Assembly (NCBI GenBank): GCA_964559295.1
Contig: CAZLGO010000056.1
Coordinates: 1-11,519, forward strand
DNA length: 11,519 nt
From: CAZLGO01 sp964559295
GTDB taxonomy: Archaea > Methanobacteriota > Methanobacteria > Methanobacteriales > Methanobacteriaceae
Direction: 5' to 3'
Numbering within the stretch: the first letter of the stretch is position 1; every line of letters starts with the position of its first letter. Under the pieces are notes generated by a model. The model was given only the letters and a program-made list of their open reading frames with translations, was not told where the DNA came from and searched no databases. The position numbers were made by a program, and so were the translations under genes. Below are positions 1 through 7,133 of this stretch, one piece after another.

Positions 1-2
1 TT

Positions 3-104
3 GAGTTGGTAGATCAGCTTGATGGTGAGATAGAGCTTGACAGAAGCCATGGAACTGAATTTAAGATTGTATTTAGGGAATTGGAGTATGGGGAGAGGAT
101 CTGA
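3..104 (+). CDS. Sensor histidine kinase, C-terminal fragment
   Basis: Only the last 33 codons are visible; the gene begins upstream of the window and stops at TGA 102-104. The tail contains LDGEIELDRSHGTEFKI, which matches the end of the HATPase_c domain of HisKA_2-type archaeal sensor kinases. There, a 'L-x-G-x-I-x-(5)-GTE-x-x-I-x-F' strand-turn-strand closes the ATP-binding fold. The role would be autophosphorylation of a signalling kinase; the sensor part, and so the signal, cannot be seen. The reading frame is open from the first base. The 90-base gap after it holds a short T-run (about 138-142) that might end transcription, then the TATA box of the next gene. Confidence 0.72.
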   Translation, partial: ELVDQLDGEIELDRSHGTEFKIVFRELEYGERI

Positions 105-167
105 GTTAAGTTCATTGATTTAAAACATTCATTTGGCTTTTTCTATTCAATGCTGATTTGCTGTAGT

Positions 168-176
168 TTTATAAAA
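168..176 (+). promoter_or_regulatory. TATA box of the DUF123 nuclease gene
   Basis: The sequence TTTATAAAA lies in an otherwise featureless gap. Its centre is about 23 bp upstream of the ATG at 195, close to the usual archaeal TATA-to-start distance. The transcript would therefore be leaderless or nearly so. Inferred from position and composition only. Confidence 0.45.
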
Positions 177-194
177 TAAAGATAAGTGAACCAT

Positions 195-620
195 ATGGGC
201 ACATACTGTTTGATAATCCATCTAGCTTGTGATTCAAAAATTAGGATAGGAAAACTTGGAGAATTTGATTTTAAGAAGGGATATTACGTATATGTAGGTT
301 CTGCCTTAAATTCGCTTGAAGGTCGTATAAAAAGACACCTGCGCGATGAAAAGAAATTGTTCTGGCATATTGACTATCTTTTAGCTTCTGCTGATTCGGA
401 TGTAGTGGATGTCATATCTGCAGAAAGTAAGAAAAAATGGGAATGTAAAATCGCAGAGAATATTTCAAAAGAGAGCAAAGCCGTTGAAAAATTCGGATGT
501 TCCGACTGTAAATGCAACTCTCATCTTTTTTATTTCGAAAACCTCAAAAATTCAAAGAATACTTGTTTTAATTCTTTTAGGAGGTTTGGACTAAAGCCAA
601 AAACCTTTAAAAACTTCTAA
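195..620 (+). CDS. DUF123 / GIY-YIG-like nuclease family protein
   Basis: This 141-residue protein has the DUF123 signature pattern. It starts GTYCLII, then has GYYVYVGSA (residues 29-37), the helix ending RIKRHLR (44-50), HIDYLL (58-63), an E-C-K element (83-85), and FGCSDCKC followed by SHLFYF (100-114). The GYY-YVGSA, R, H and E positions resemble the catalytic plan of GIY-YIG endonucleases, and the domain is also found fused to endonuclease III in some organisms. A DNA-processing or repair role is therefore plausible but unproven. C102, C105 and C107 could bind metal. A GTG at 186 gives three more residues. I prefer ATG 195 because GTGA at 186-189 can act as a short ribosome-binding site and the TATA box at 168-176 fits it. 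The last 14 bases overlap the convergent cfbC gene. The lysine-rich tail after residue 120 is not part of the domain. Confidence 0.85.
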   Translation: MGTYCLIIHLACDSKIRIGKLGEFDFKKGYYVYVGSALNSLEGRIKRHLRDEKKLFWHIDYLLASADSDVVDVISAESKKKWECKIAENISKESKAVEKFGCSDCKCNSHLFYFENLKNSKNTCFNSFRRFGLKPKTFKNF

Positions 621-1398
621 AAAAACCTTCAAATTCATCCATATCCATGGGTTCTGGAGTTGTGAATTTATTATTATGATAGATGGATTTTGCAAGTTTT
701 TTATATAATTTAGCCTGCTTTGAATTGCTAAATTTTTCAACAACAGTTTTACCATCAATTTCACTTTTTTGGACAAGCTCACTTCTTGGTATCACTCCAA
801 TTACTCTTGTTTTTATTTTTCCTGCGAATTTCTTTACTATTTCCTCTTCATTTTCAATTCCTCTGCAGTTGCAGATAATGCCTCCAAAATTGCTTTTAAG
901 TTTTTTTATACCTTTGCATATATTATTGGCTGCATATAAAGCCATATATTCACCAGAAGTCACTACATATACCTCATCTGCAAAATCCTCTCTTAGTGGA
1001 ACTGCAAATCCCCCACAAACCACATCTCCCAACACATCGTAGATGATGATATCCAAATCATCAGAAAAGGCTCCAAGGTTATCTAATAAGTTTATAGCGA
1101 CTATAACACCTCTTCCTGCACAACCAACACCAGGTTCAGGACCACCACTTTCAACACATCTTACATTTTCGTATCCTTCAAAAAGAATATCCTTGAGAAA
1201 AACATCTTTTTTATTCTTCACAACATCCAAAATCGTTGGTATTCTCGTTCCAACAAGTGTTCTCGTTGTATCTGCCTTTGGATCACAGCCTATGACCATT
1301 ACTTTGAAATCAGATGAATACGCTGCTGCAATATTTGAGACGATGGTGGATTTTCCAATTCCCCCCTTGCCGTATATTGCGATTCTCTTCATACTCAT
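607..1398 (-). CDS. cfbC: CfbC-like NifH-family ATP-dependent reductase (F430 synthesis)
   Basis: The 263-residue protein is a complete NifH-type P-loop ATPase. Walker A is GKGGIGKS (10-17), switch I region GCDPKADTT (37-45), and the two cysteines that bridge the homodimer through a [4Fe-4S] cluster are C93 (in PGVGCAGRG) and C128 (in DVLGDVVCGGFAVP). The family includes NifH, BchL/ChlL and CfbC. In CfbC the dimer delivers ATP-driven electrons to CfbD for reductive cyclisation of Ni-sirohydrochlorin a,c-diamide during coenzyme F430 synthesis. I choose CfbC over NifH because the length is short for nitrogenase, the C-terminal half lacks typical NifH sequence, and no nif genes are near. CfbD is not in the window. 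The start at 1398 overlaps the CBS gene stop as ATGA, with GGTGA and AGG just upstream; a second ATG at 1392 is possible. Translational coupling to the CBS gene is likely. The 3' end overlaps the DUF123 gene. Confidence 0.82.
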   Translation of the reverse strand: MSMKRIAIYGKGGIGKSTIVSNIAAAYSSDFKVMVIGCDPKADTTRTLVGTRIPTILDVVKNKKDVFLKDILFEGYENVRCVESGGPEPGVGCAGRGVIVAINLLDNLGAFSDDLDIIIYDVLGDVVCGGFAVPLREDFADEVYVVTSGEYMALYAANNICKGIKKLKSNFGGIICNCRGIENEEEIVKKFAGKIKTRVIGVIPRSELVQKSEIDGKTVVEKFSNSKQAKLYKKLAKSIYHNNKFTTPEPMDMDEFEGFFRSF

Positions 1399-1868
1399 CC
1401 TTTCACCATGGCTCCTATGATATCTCCTCTTGTTATTATTCCAAGTAGTCTGCCTTCCTTATCAACAACAGGAAGTCTGTTGATGTCGTGAGAATCCATG
1501 ATCTCTGCAGCGTCTGAAATGGAAGCATCCTCTGAAATCGATATCACTTTTTTTGTCATAACCTCACCTACGGTGGATGATGCAGCCTTTTTTATACCCT
1601 CTGCTATTTCATCGTATTCGTGCTTCATCCTCAGAGGAAGTTCAATAAGGTCAAAGGGAGATGGTAAAATCAGGTTTATTTTGGGAGAGTGAACTTCCAG
1701 AAGCCTCATTATATCTGCTTCGCTTATCATCCCCACAACTTTTCCCTTAGAAACTACCGGAGCACCACTTATTTTGTTTTCCCTTAGAATTTGGGCAACG
1801 TCTGTTATTTTATCATCTACTCTGAAAGTTATTACTTCCTTTTGCATAGCATCTTTGATTTTTATCAT
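1395..1868 (-). CDS. Two-CBS-domain protein
   Basis: The 157 residues form two CBS domains and nothing else. CBS1 spans about residues 5-58 (ISGAPVVSKGKVVGMISEADI, shown by the GAPVV and GMISEADI elements). A linker follows at 59-98. CBS2 spans about 100-154 (VGEVMTKKV, INRLPVVDKEGRLLGIITRGDI). Paired CBS domains usually bind adenine nucleotides, AdoMet or similar ligands and act as sensors, so this is probably a soluble ligand-binding regulator; its ligand and target are unknown. The ribosome-binding site is excellent (GGAGGAT, 4 bases before ATG). The gene lies 15 bases after the U32 gene and overlaps cfbC by four bases, so the three are probably cotranscribed. A link between nucleotide sensing and the ATP-dependent CfbC step is suggested by position only. 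Confidence 0.9.
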   Translation of the reverse strand: MIKIKDAMQKEVITFRVDDKITDVAQILRENKISGAPVVSKGKVVGMISEADIMRLLEVHSPKINLILPSPFDLIELPLRMKHEYDEIAEGIKKAASSTVGEVMTKKVISISEDASISDAAEIMDSHDINRLPVVDKEGRLLGIITRGDIIGAMVKG

Positions 1869-1883
1869 GTTTATCCTCCTTTT

Positions 1884-3071
1884 TTATTTTCGAAGAATTC
1901 GTTTATACACAAGATCATTTGGTCTTACCTTCTTTTTAACCAATATGCCTACATTTTGTCCTTTATTTGCTTTTCTAACATTTCTGCCATTAATTTGTAT
2001 TGATTCAACCTTCTGTGCAAAGGAACCGGCGGTGTTTCCTTGTATTAATATCTCATCACCAATCTCAAGATCATCCCAGAGTCTTATCTGGGCTGCAGAA
2101 ACCTTGCTGTAGTAATTACAGACCAGACCGATATCCTTTTTTATGTGAGTAGATTGGTTACCTTCACTAATTTCATAGGGCGTTCTAAAATAAAATCCAG
2201 TATCAAAATCTCTGTTATATACCGCTTTAAGCTCATGAATCCATTTTTTGTCGAATTTCCATTTCCCATTCATGTAACTATCAATAGCTTCACGATATGT
2301 CTTTGTTACGGTCATAACATAATCTGCAGCTCTTGCTCTTCCTTCTATTTTGAGGGCATCTACACCAGTTTCAATAAGATCAGGAATGTGTTCTATCATG
2401 CAAAGATCCTTTGGGCTTAATATATGTTTTTGATCAAGCCTAAATTCTTCTGAATCCTCAGATATGAGCATCCACATTTTTCGGCATGGCTGCAGACATT
2501 CTCCGCAGTTTGCACTCTTGTTGTAAAGATAGGAACTCAAGAAACATCTACCAGAGATCGCAATGCACATTGCACCATGCACAAAAACCTCAATCTCTAA
2601 ATTTGTTTCCTTTGAGATTTTTTTTATCTCCTCAAGGGACAATTCCCTTGACAGGATGATACGTTTGACTCCTACTCCTTCCAACAATTTTAAAGCCTCT
2701 TGATTGGACACATTAGCTTGAACGCTCATGTGCACATTCATATCATTTTCTCTTGCGATTTTGATGACACCAAGATCAGAGACTATAAGAGCATCTACTT
2801 CATAAGAATAAAGGGTGGGAATTATCTTCTTTAAGTTATTTATATGATCATCTTTCATTATGGTATTTGTACAAACATAGACTTTTTTTTGAAGATCATG
2901 GCATGCTTTCACAACTTTTTTTATATCTTCAACTGTAAAATTTGCTGCATTTTTTCTCATGTTGTATCCACGAATTCCAACATAAACAGAATCTGCTCCG
3001 TTTGAGATAGCGGCATTTAATGCAGCAAAATCCCTTGCGGGTGAGAGTAATTCTACGATTTTTATCACCAT
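1884..3071 (-). CDS. Peptidase U32 family protein (probable RNA-modifying type)
   Basis: The protein has 395 residues. The N-terminal TIM-barrel part starts ELLSPARDFAALNAAISNGADSVYVG (read as LLSPARDFAAL, then GADSVYVG). The U32 signature lies at 161-180 (EVFVHGAMCIAISGRCFLSS). C169, C176, C192 and C196 match the four cysteines that hold an iron-sulfur cluster in related TrhP/RlhA proteins, and a small C-terminal barrel follows from about 310. Although named peptidases, the studied bacterial members TrhP and RlhA hydroxylate uridine or cytidine in tRNA or rRNA using prephenate. An RNA-modification role here is inference. The ATG at 3071 has no clear upstream ribosome-binding site, and GGTGAT overlaps the start itself, so leaderless or reinitiated translation is possible. 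It heads the U32-CBS-cfbC group, 57 bases after purF. Confidence 0.85.
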   Translation of the reverse strand: MVIKIVELLSPARDFAALNAAISNGADSVYVGIRGYNMRKNAANFTVEDIKKVVKACHDLQKKVYVCTNTIMKDDHINNLKKIIPTLYSYEVDALIVSDLGVIKIARENDMNVHMSVQANVSNQEALKLLEGVGVKRIILSRELSLEEIKKISKETNLEIEVFVHGAMCIAISGRCFLSSYLYNKSANCGECLQPCRKMWMLISEDSEEFRLDQKHILSPKDLCMIEHIPDLIETGVDALKIEGRARAADYVMTVTKTYREAIDSYMNGKWKFDKKWIHELKAVYNRDFDTGFYFRTPYEISEGNQSTHIKKDIGLVCNYYSKVSAAQIRLWDDLEIGDEILIQGNTAGSFAQKVESIQINGRNVRKANKGQNVGILVKKKVRPNDLVYKRILRK

Positions 3072-3102
3072 TTTGATTTTTCATTTGTTGTGTTAATGAG
3101 AC

Positions 3103-3112
3103 AAAAATAAAA
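3103..3112 (-). promoter_or_regulatory. Candidate TATA box or oligo-T terminator before the U32 gene
   Basis: Read on the minus strand this is TTTTATTTTT, in the only gap (57 bases) between purF and the U32 gene. Its centre is about 36 bp before the U32 start, allowing a roughly 10-base leader. The same T-run could terminate purF transcription, since archaeal termination uses T tracts. The sequence alone does not separate the two. Confidence 0.3.
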
Positions 3113-3128
3113 CTGGATTTTGTAGGAT

Positions 3129-4526
3129 CTAACAACGATCAGCCTCATATTGTTCAATATTGCGAGGTAGCGGTGTTGGATATTCCCCGGTAAGACATCC
3201 AAGGCAAAGACCTTCTCTTTTTATCCCTATACACCTAACTAAGGAATCTATGCTCAAATAACCCAAAGAAGTAACACCTAATATGTTTTTTATTTCTTCC
3301 ACTTTTTTGTCAGATGCTATCAATTCTTTTTTTGTTGCCATTGCTATACCATAATAACAGGGGGAGATGATAGGTGGGCATCCTATCCTTAAATGGACCT
3401 CCCGGACTCCTGCGTCCTTTAGGATATCAACTATGGCTTTTGAAGTTGTACCTCGCACGATGCTATCATCTACAAGTACTATCCTCCTATCTTTAAGCTC
3501 AGTTCTTATAGGATTCATTTTAAGTCGCACTGAGGTCTCACGTTCCTTCTGGGTGGGCATGATAAAAGTCCTTCCTACATAACGATTTTTTATAAGTCCT
3601 TCACCATATGGTATGCCCGATTCCCTTGAATATCCTAATGCAGCAGTTATCGCAGAGTCAGGCACTGGAATTACAATATCTGCATCTGCAGGGTGCTCCT
3701 TGGCAAGGGTCTTTCCAATTTTCAATCTCACATCATAGATGGATTTTCCTTCCAATATACTATCAGGGCGTGCAAAATAAACATATTCAAACATACAGTG
3801 GGCTCTTTTGGTATTTTCATTTTTTTTCATAACAGAGCGGCTTATTTTGTCATTTATAATCATTATCTCCCCAGGTTTTATGTCGCGAATGTATTTAGCA
3901 CCAATAACATCAAGAGCAACAGTTTCAGAAGCAACAACAGTCATATCATCCATTTTACCAAGTACAAGAGGTTTTATTCCAAGCGGGTCTCTTACAACGA
4001 TCAAATCTCCATTTACCAACATAACAAGAGAATAAGACCCTATAAGTTTTTTTGAGACCTCTTCAATGGCACGAATTACATCTTTTGTCTTTTGGTATTC
4101 AGCTGTAAGCAGATGACATATAACCTCAGAGTCTGTTGTTGATCTGAATACGCAGCCCCTCTCTTCCAACTTGCGCCTTAATTCCATTGAATTTATGATG
4201 TCTCCGTTGTGAGAAATTGCAATCTTGCCATGATCAAATTCGCTGAAAAATGGCTGGGAATTTTCTATTTTTGACTCACCTGTAGTTGAATATCTTACAT
4301 GTCCTATACCCACATGTCCCTCAAGATCTTCCATATTGCCGTTGTTGAATACATCGGATATTAGTCCCATGTCGCGGTAGATATGCACATCCTTACCATT
4401 GTAGGTTGATATGCCAGCAGATTCTTGTCCTCTGTGTTGCAGAGCATATAAACCATAATATATGTATGTTGAGACGTTTCTTCTTTTATGGGAATATGCA
4501 CCTATAATACCGCACTTGTCTTTCAA
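3129..4526 (-). CDS. purF: Amidophosphoribosyltransferase
   Basis: This is the first committed enzyme of purine synthesis: PRPP plus glutamine gives 5-phosphoribosylamine. The 465 residues show the full family plan. A short propeptide MKDK precedes the catalytic Cys5 (CGIIGAY), which becomes N-terminal on processing. The class II glutaminase domain includes LQHRGQESAGI (29-39) and SHNGDI (105-110). The phosphoribosyltransferase domain carries VLVDDSIVRGTTS (350-362). C244, C390 (or C383), C441 and C444 sit where Bacillus-type PurF binds its [4Fe-4S] cluster. The start codon is TTG at 4526: no ATG or GTG is available in frame before an upstream stop. GGGAG lies 8 bases before it, and the start places the catalytic cysteine correctly. 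It follows the Toprim gene by 47 bases and is probably in the LSm-eL37 unit. Confidence 0.96.
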   Translation of the reverse strand: MKDKCGIIGAYSHKRRNVSTYIYYGLYALQHRGQESAGISTYNGKDVHIYRDMGLISDVFNNGNMEDLEGHVGIGHVRYSTTGESKIENSQPFFSEFDHGKIAISHNGDIINSMELRRKLEERGCVFRSTTDSEVICHLLTAEYQKTKDVIRAIEEVSKKLIGSYSLVMLVNGDLIVVRDPLGIKPLVLGKMDDMTVVASETVALDVIGAKYIRDIKPGEIMIINDKISRSVMKKNENTKRAHCMFEYVYFARPDSILEGKSIYDVRLKIGKTLAKEHPADADIVIPVPDSAITAALGYSRESGIPYGEGLIKNRYVGRTFIMPTQKERETSVRLKMNPIRTELKDRRIVLVDDSIVRGTTSKAIVDILKDAGVREVHLRIGCPPIISPCYYGIAMATKKELIASDKKVEEIKNILGVTSLGYLSIDSLVRCIGIKREGLCLGCLTGEYPTPLPRNIEQYEADRC

Positions 4527-4573
4527 TTTAGATTCTCCCAGATTCTCTGCAAAGGAATTAAATGAGAATAAGG

Positions 4574-5458
4574 TTACTCCTGAAACTGTATTTTCTCTTT
4601 CTTAAATTTCGATTTTAGATCTTCAAGTTTTGAACCTTTATCATATAAAATCAGGGCGATTTTTAGAATCTTTAACCAGTCTATAGCATCTCTTTTTGAA
4701 GGTGCAGCAATATAACCTTGACCAACAATAATGTTTTCAGGTTTCAATTCATTCATTATAAAATAAACCTGTTCTTCGTCTTTGATTTCTTCAGCGAAAG
4801 TCTCATTCCATAATTCTTCTATTGAAAATGCCTCAAATAAACTTTTCTTTTGAACATCTTCATATTTGATTTTTATTTTGGTATACTTTTCCTTTGTATT
4901 TTTAAATTCGTCTTTTAGAGCCTCTAATTCCTCTTCTAATGTTTCATTCTTCCCAGTGAGTTCCTGGATTTTAGTCAGGAGATCTTCATTTTCGGATAAT
5001 AAGTTTTTATTCTCAACAGAAGCTTCTTCTAATTTTTCTTTTAACTCTTCTAACTTGTTTTCAAGTCTTCGAAGTCTTTTTATATTCGCTGTGGATGATA
5101 ATCCTGCTCTTATTATTGCATTTTTGATTTCATCTCTTATGAGAGAGGGATCTATGTATTCCACATCATGTCCAAATGGAAATTTCACCCTTTCTATATG
5201 TCCCACTTCGTTCTTCAGGTTCTTTTGAAGCTTTTCTGCAAGTTCTCTGCCGTGTGCATCAGCGTCGGTTGCAATTAAAAGAATATCCGCTCCTTTTACA
5301 GCTTTTTTTGCTATATCGGAACTGGTGGTCGGTATTATGGAAGATATGGTGATATGGTATTCTGCTCCAAGGGCTACATCTTGCATTGCCTTAGAGACAG
5401 CCTCTACATCAGACGCACCTTCTACAATGATCCTAACATCTATTGGATTTGCGTCCAT
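4574..5458 (-). CDS. Toprim-domain protein with long coiled coil
   Basis: The 294-residue protein begins with a compact Toprim domain (about 8-110). The conserved glutamate is in IIVEGASD (E13) and the acidic DxD pair in ATDADAHG (D65, D67). Toprim folds use these to bind Mg2+ for nucleotidyl transfer or phosphodiester cleavage (primases, topoisomerases, RNase M5, OLD nucleases). From about 126 to 212 is a charged heptad-rich region (repeats such as LEELKEKLEE) that should form a coiled coil. A conserved-looking C-terminal part (about 215-294) includes IIVGQGYIAAPSKRDA. It is not the usual archaeal DnaG, which has a longer N-terminal region, so I give no symbol. Its ATG directly abuts the eL37 stop codon, so the two are probably coupled; the ribosome-binding site (GGTTGA) is weak. 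An RNA-processing role is suggested by context only. Confidence 0.85.
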   Translation of the reverse strand: MDANPIDVRIIVEGASDVEAVSKAMQDVALGAEYHITISSIIPTTSSDIAKKAVKGADILLIATDADAHGRELAEKLQKNLKNEVGHIERVKFPFGHDVEYIDPSLIRDEIKNAIIRAGLSSTANIKRLRRLENKLEELKEKLEEASVENKNLLSENEDLLTKIQELTGKNETLEEELEALKDEFKNTKEKYTKIKIKYEDVQKKSLFEAFSIEELWNETFAEEIKDEEQVYFIMNELKPENIIVGQGYIAAPSKRDAIDWLKILKIALILYDKGSKLEDLKSKFKKEKIQFQE

Positions 5459-5641
5459 CTACTTCAACCTATATCCTGTAATCTTTTTATTCTGCCAGTT
5501 ATATCTTCTCATTTTTTTGGATCGCCCAAAACCACAGGCTGCGCAGTACTTTTTTCTCACGTGATATGAGCGTCTACCACACCTTCTACACCTTATATGA
5601 GTCTTTTTATTCCTTTTACCAAATGATGGCGTACCTTTCAT
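5459..5641 (-). CDS. rpl37e: Ribosomal protein eL37
   Basis: This 60-residue basic protein of the large ribosomal subunit is found in archaea and eukaryotes. It starts MKGTPSFGKRNKKTH and has a C2-C2 zinc finger with C18, C21 (CRRC) and C33, C36 (CAAC), ending in an arginine/lysine-rich rRNA-binding tail (FGRSKKMRRYNWQNKK). Length and motif order are those of the whole protein. GGAGGAT lies 4 bases before the ATG. It is 25 bases downstream of the LSm gene, a pairing seen in many archaea, and its stop codon touches the next start. Confidence 0.97.
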   Translation of the reverse strand: MKGTPSFGKRNKKTHIRCRRCGRRSYHVRKKYCAACGFGRSKKMRRYNWQNKKITGYRLK

Positions 5642-5666
5642 TATTATCCTCCAATAAAATTAATCA

Positions 5667-5888
5667 TCAAGGAGATATGTAAACTATGTTGTCCCCTCTT
5701 ATAAGCACAGTCCCCAGTCTTCTGGATGATTCTCCACCTTCAAGTTCTTCTGCATCATCCAATACCAGGTTCATGTGCATGTCAAAACTCTTTAAGATTC
5801 CCCTGAATTCTCTTCCACCTTTAAGTTTAATTAGCACTTGAGAATTTAACGATTTACCCAATGCATCAAGAGGTCTTTGAACATTCAC
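5667..5888 (-). CDS. Archaeal Sm-like (LSm) RNA-binding protein
   Basis: The 73 residues cover one whole Sm fold. Sm1 runs from about 15 to 46 with GGREFRGILKSFDMHMNLVL (the G-x-F-x-G and D-x-x-M-N-L-V-L elements). Sm2 is RLGTVLIRGDNIVYIS (57-72, with the IRGDNI RNA-contact loop). Archaeal LSm proteins form rings, usually heptamers, that bind U-rich RNA and take part in RNA metabolism. The start is GTG at 5888, with GGTGAT three bases upstream and no nearer ATG; it gives MNVQRPLDALG, the usual N-terminus. It leads the minus-strand unit and is divergent from the PUA gene. Confidence 0.96.
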   Translation of the reverse strand: MNVQRPLDALGKSLNSQVLIKLKGGREFRGILKSFDMHMNLVLDDAEELEGGESSRRLGTVLIRGDNIVYISP

Positions 5889-5926
5889 GTTATCACCTAT
5901 CCTATAAGTTCAATGTTGATGGGATG

Positions 5927-5936
5927 TATATTTAAA
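5927..5936. promoter_or_regulatory. Shared divergent TATA region (LSm operon / PUA-arfB)
   Basis: TATATTTAAA on the plus strand reads TTTAAATATA on the minus strand. It sits in the 75-base gap between the divergent LSm and PUA genes. On the minus strand it predicts a start near 5905 and a leader of roughly 15-20 bases with GGTGAT. On the plus strand it predicts a start near 5955-5960. A second AT-rich stretch (5944-5953, TTTAATATA core) could serve instead. Positional inference only. Confidence 0.45.
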
Positions 5937-5963
5937 TGTATCCATTTAATATAGGTGTTGCAA

Positions 5964-6434
5964 TTGAAGATTAAAAAAAGATATTGGCTAAAAAAAAGGA
6001 AATTAAAAGAAATAAAAGAAAAACTTGGTGATTATTCAAAATTGATCCCTCATGAAGGAAAGGTTGAAATCCTCGAAACTGATTTGTATGATATTGTACT
6101 GATTGATGGTAAGCCCTTTATTATGATGATTGATGATAAGCCATTTCCAACCCTAAAAGGTGCATTGGAGCTTGAAATTACCAAAAACTATGTTGTTGTG
6201 GACATGGGAGCAGTGAAATTTGTTGCAGGTGGTGCAGATGTGATGTGTCCAGGTATCGTTGATGCTGATTTAGGTATAGGTGATGGTGACCTAGTTATTG
6301 TGGTGGACGAAATTCATAAGAAACCTCTTGCAATTGGGAGAAGTTTGATTTCTGGAGATGAGATGATAAAGAGAAATAAAGGAAAAGCTATCAAGACGAT
6401 TCACCACATTGGAGATAAAATATGGTCTATTTAG
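5964..6434 (+). CDS. PUA-domain RNA-binding protein
   Basis: The protein has a small basic N-terminal region (KIKKRYWLKKRKLKEIKEKL), an alpha/beta pre-PUA domain (about 28-73) and a C-terminal PUA domain (about 77-153). The PUA hallmarks are VVVDMGAVKFVAGGADVMCPGI and, later, AIGRSLISGDEM. This arrangement is that of the archaeal single-protein PUA family related to eukaryotic MCT-1/Tma20 and the PUA part of tRNA-guanine transglycosylases, which act in RNA binding or translation. The exact RNA partner is unknown. Two starts compete: GTG 5955, which would suit a leaderless transcript, and TTG 5964, which has AGGTG 6 bases upstream and gives the basic N-terminus directly. I prefer TTG 5964. It is 9 bases upstream of arfB and probably cotranscribed with it. 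Confidence 0.88.
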   Translation: MKIKKRYWLKKRKLKEIKEKLGDYSKLIPHEGKVEILETDLYDIVLIDGKPFIMMIDDKPFPTLKGALELEITKNYVVVDMGAVKFVAGGADVMCPGIVDADLGIGDGDLVIVVDEIHKKPLAIGRSLISGDEMIKRNKGKAIKTIHHIGDKIWSI

Positions 6435-6443
6435 GGTGGTATA

Positions 6444-7133
6444 GTGGTAAAACTCAGATATTCGTCAGGAAATGTAATATCTCCCAAAATTCACAAAATT
6501 GGTATACTTGCCTTAGGATCCCACCTTGAAAATCATGGTGCAGCCCTTCCCATCGATACAGATTCAAAAATTGCAGCATACCTGGCACTTCAAGCCTCTT
6601 TTAGGACCGGTGCAAAGTTTTTGGGGATATTGTATGCTGCTTCTGAATACAATTACATAAATCATGGTATACACATAGATCCAAAAGAACTGGTTGAAAA
6701 ACACTTAAAATCTGCCCTTAAACTTGCAAAAGATTATTTAAATATAGAAAAAGTTGTTTTGGTGAATGGCCATGGGGGTAATAAACCTATAACCCAATAT
6801 ATAGTTGACGTTGAGAATGAGCTTGGAGTTGAAATCATATTCAACAATAAAATAGTGGAAATAGAGGGACCCCACGCAGGAGGAGGCGAGCTTTCGATTG
6901 CATCTTTCCTGGGGATTGTCGATTACTCAAAGATAAAGGAACACTGCAACTTTAAGATGTATCCAGAAGTTGGAATGGTTGGTTTCAAAAGAGCAAGGGA
7001 TGTTGATGACGAGATAGATAAAAGTGCAAAGATTGTTGAATCTGAGGGGGTTTTTGTTGATACAAAGTTAGGTCATTTGCTGTTGGAAGCTGCGATTGAT
7101 GATATAATTGAGGATATACGTTCAATGATTTAA
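6444..7133 (+). CDS. arfB: FAPy deformylase of riboflavin/F420 synthesis (creatininase family)
   Basis: The enzyme removes formate from 2-amino-5-formylamino-6-ribosylaminopyrimidin-4(3H)-one 5'-phosphate. This is the second step of archaeal riboflavin and F420 (deazaflavin) synthesis, after the GTP cyclohydrolase ArfA. The 229 residues show the creatininase-family fold with ArfB-specific sequence: IGILALGSHLENHGAALPID (19-38), EYNYINHGIH (68-77), VNGHGGN (107-113), EGPHAGGGELSIA (141-153) and PEVGMVGF. E29, H31, D40, H110 and E149 fit the metal ligands of the family. The start is GTG 6444, with AGGGTGGT just upstream and three bases of spacing; homologues begin with the same 'LR-SSGNV' segment. 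ArfA is not in the window. The 3' end overlaps the convergent helicase by four bases. Confidence 0.92.
   Translation: MVKLRYSSGNVISPKIHKIGILALGSHLENHGAALPIDTDSKIAAYLALQASFRTGAKFLGILYAASEYNYINHGIHIDPKELVEKHLKSALKLAKDYLNIEKVVLVNGHGGNKPITQYIVDVENELGVEIIFNNKIVEIEGPHAGGGELSIASFLGIVDYSKIKEHCNFKMYPEVGMVGFKRARDVDDEIDKSAKIVESEGVFVDTKLGHLLLEAAIDDIIEDIRSMI

Noticed and set aside
607..1398. Nitrogenase iron protein (NifH) rather than CfbC
   Set aside because: The two cysteines and P-loop are shared, but the protein is short, the C-terminal half is divergent and no nif genes are adjacent; CfbC fits an archaeal methanogen better.
683..1420. Two long plus-strand ORFs opposite cfbC
   Set aside because: They are antisense reading frames of a clear NifH-family gene; the serine/proline-rich peptides show no domain.
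4574..5458. Bacterial- or archaeal-type DnaG primase
   Set aside because: Only the Toprim fold is shared; it lacks the long N-terminal region of archaeal DnaG and the zinc-binding and catalytic domains of bacterial DnaG, and has a coiled coil instead.
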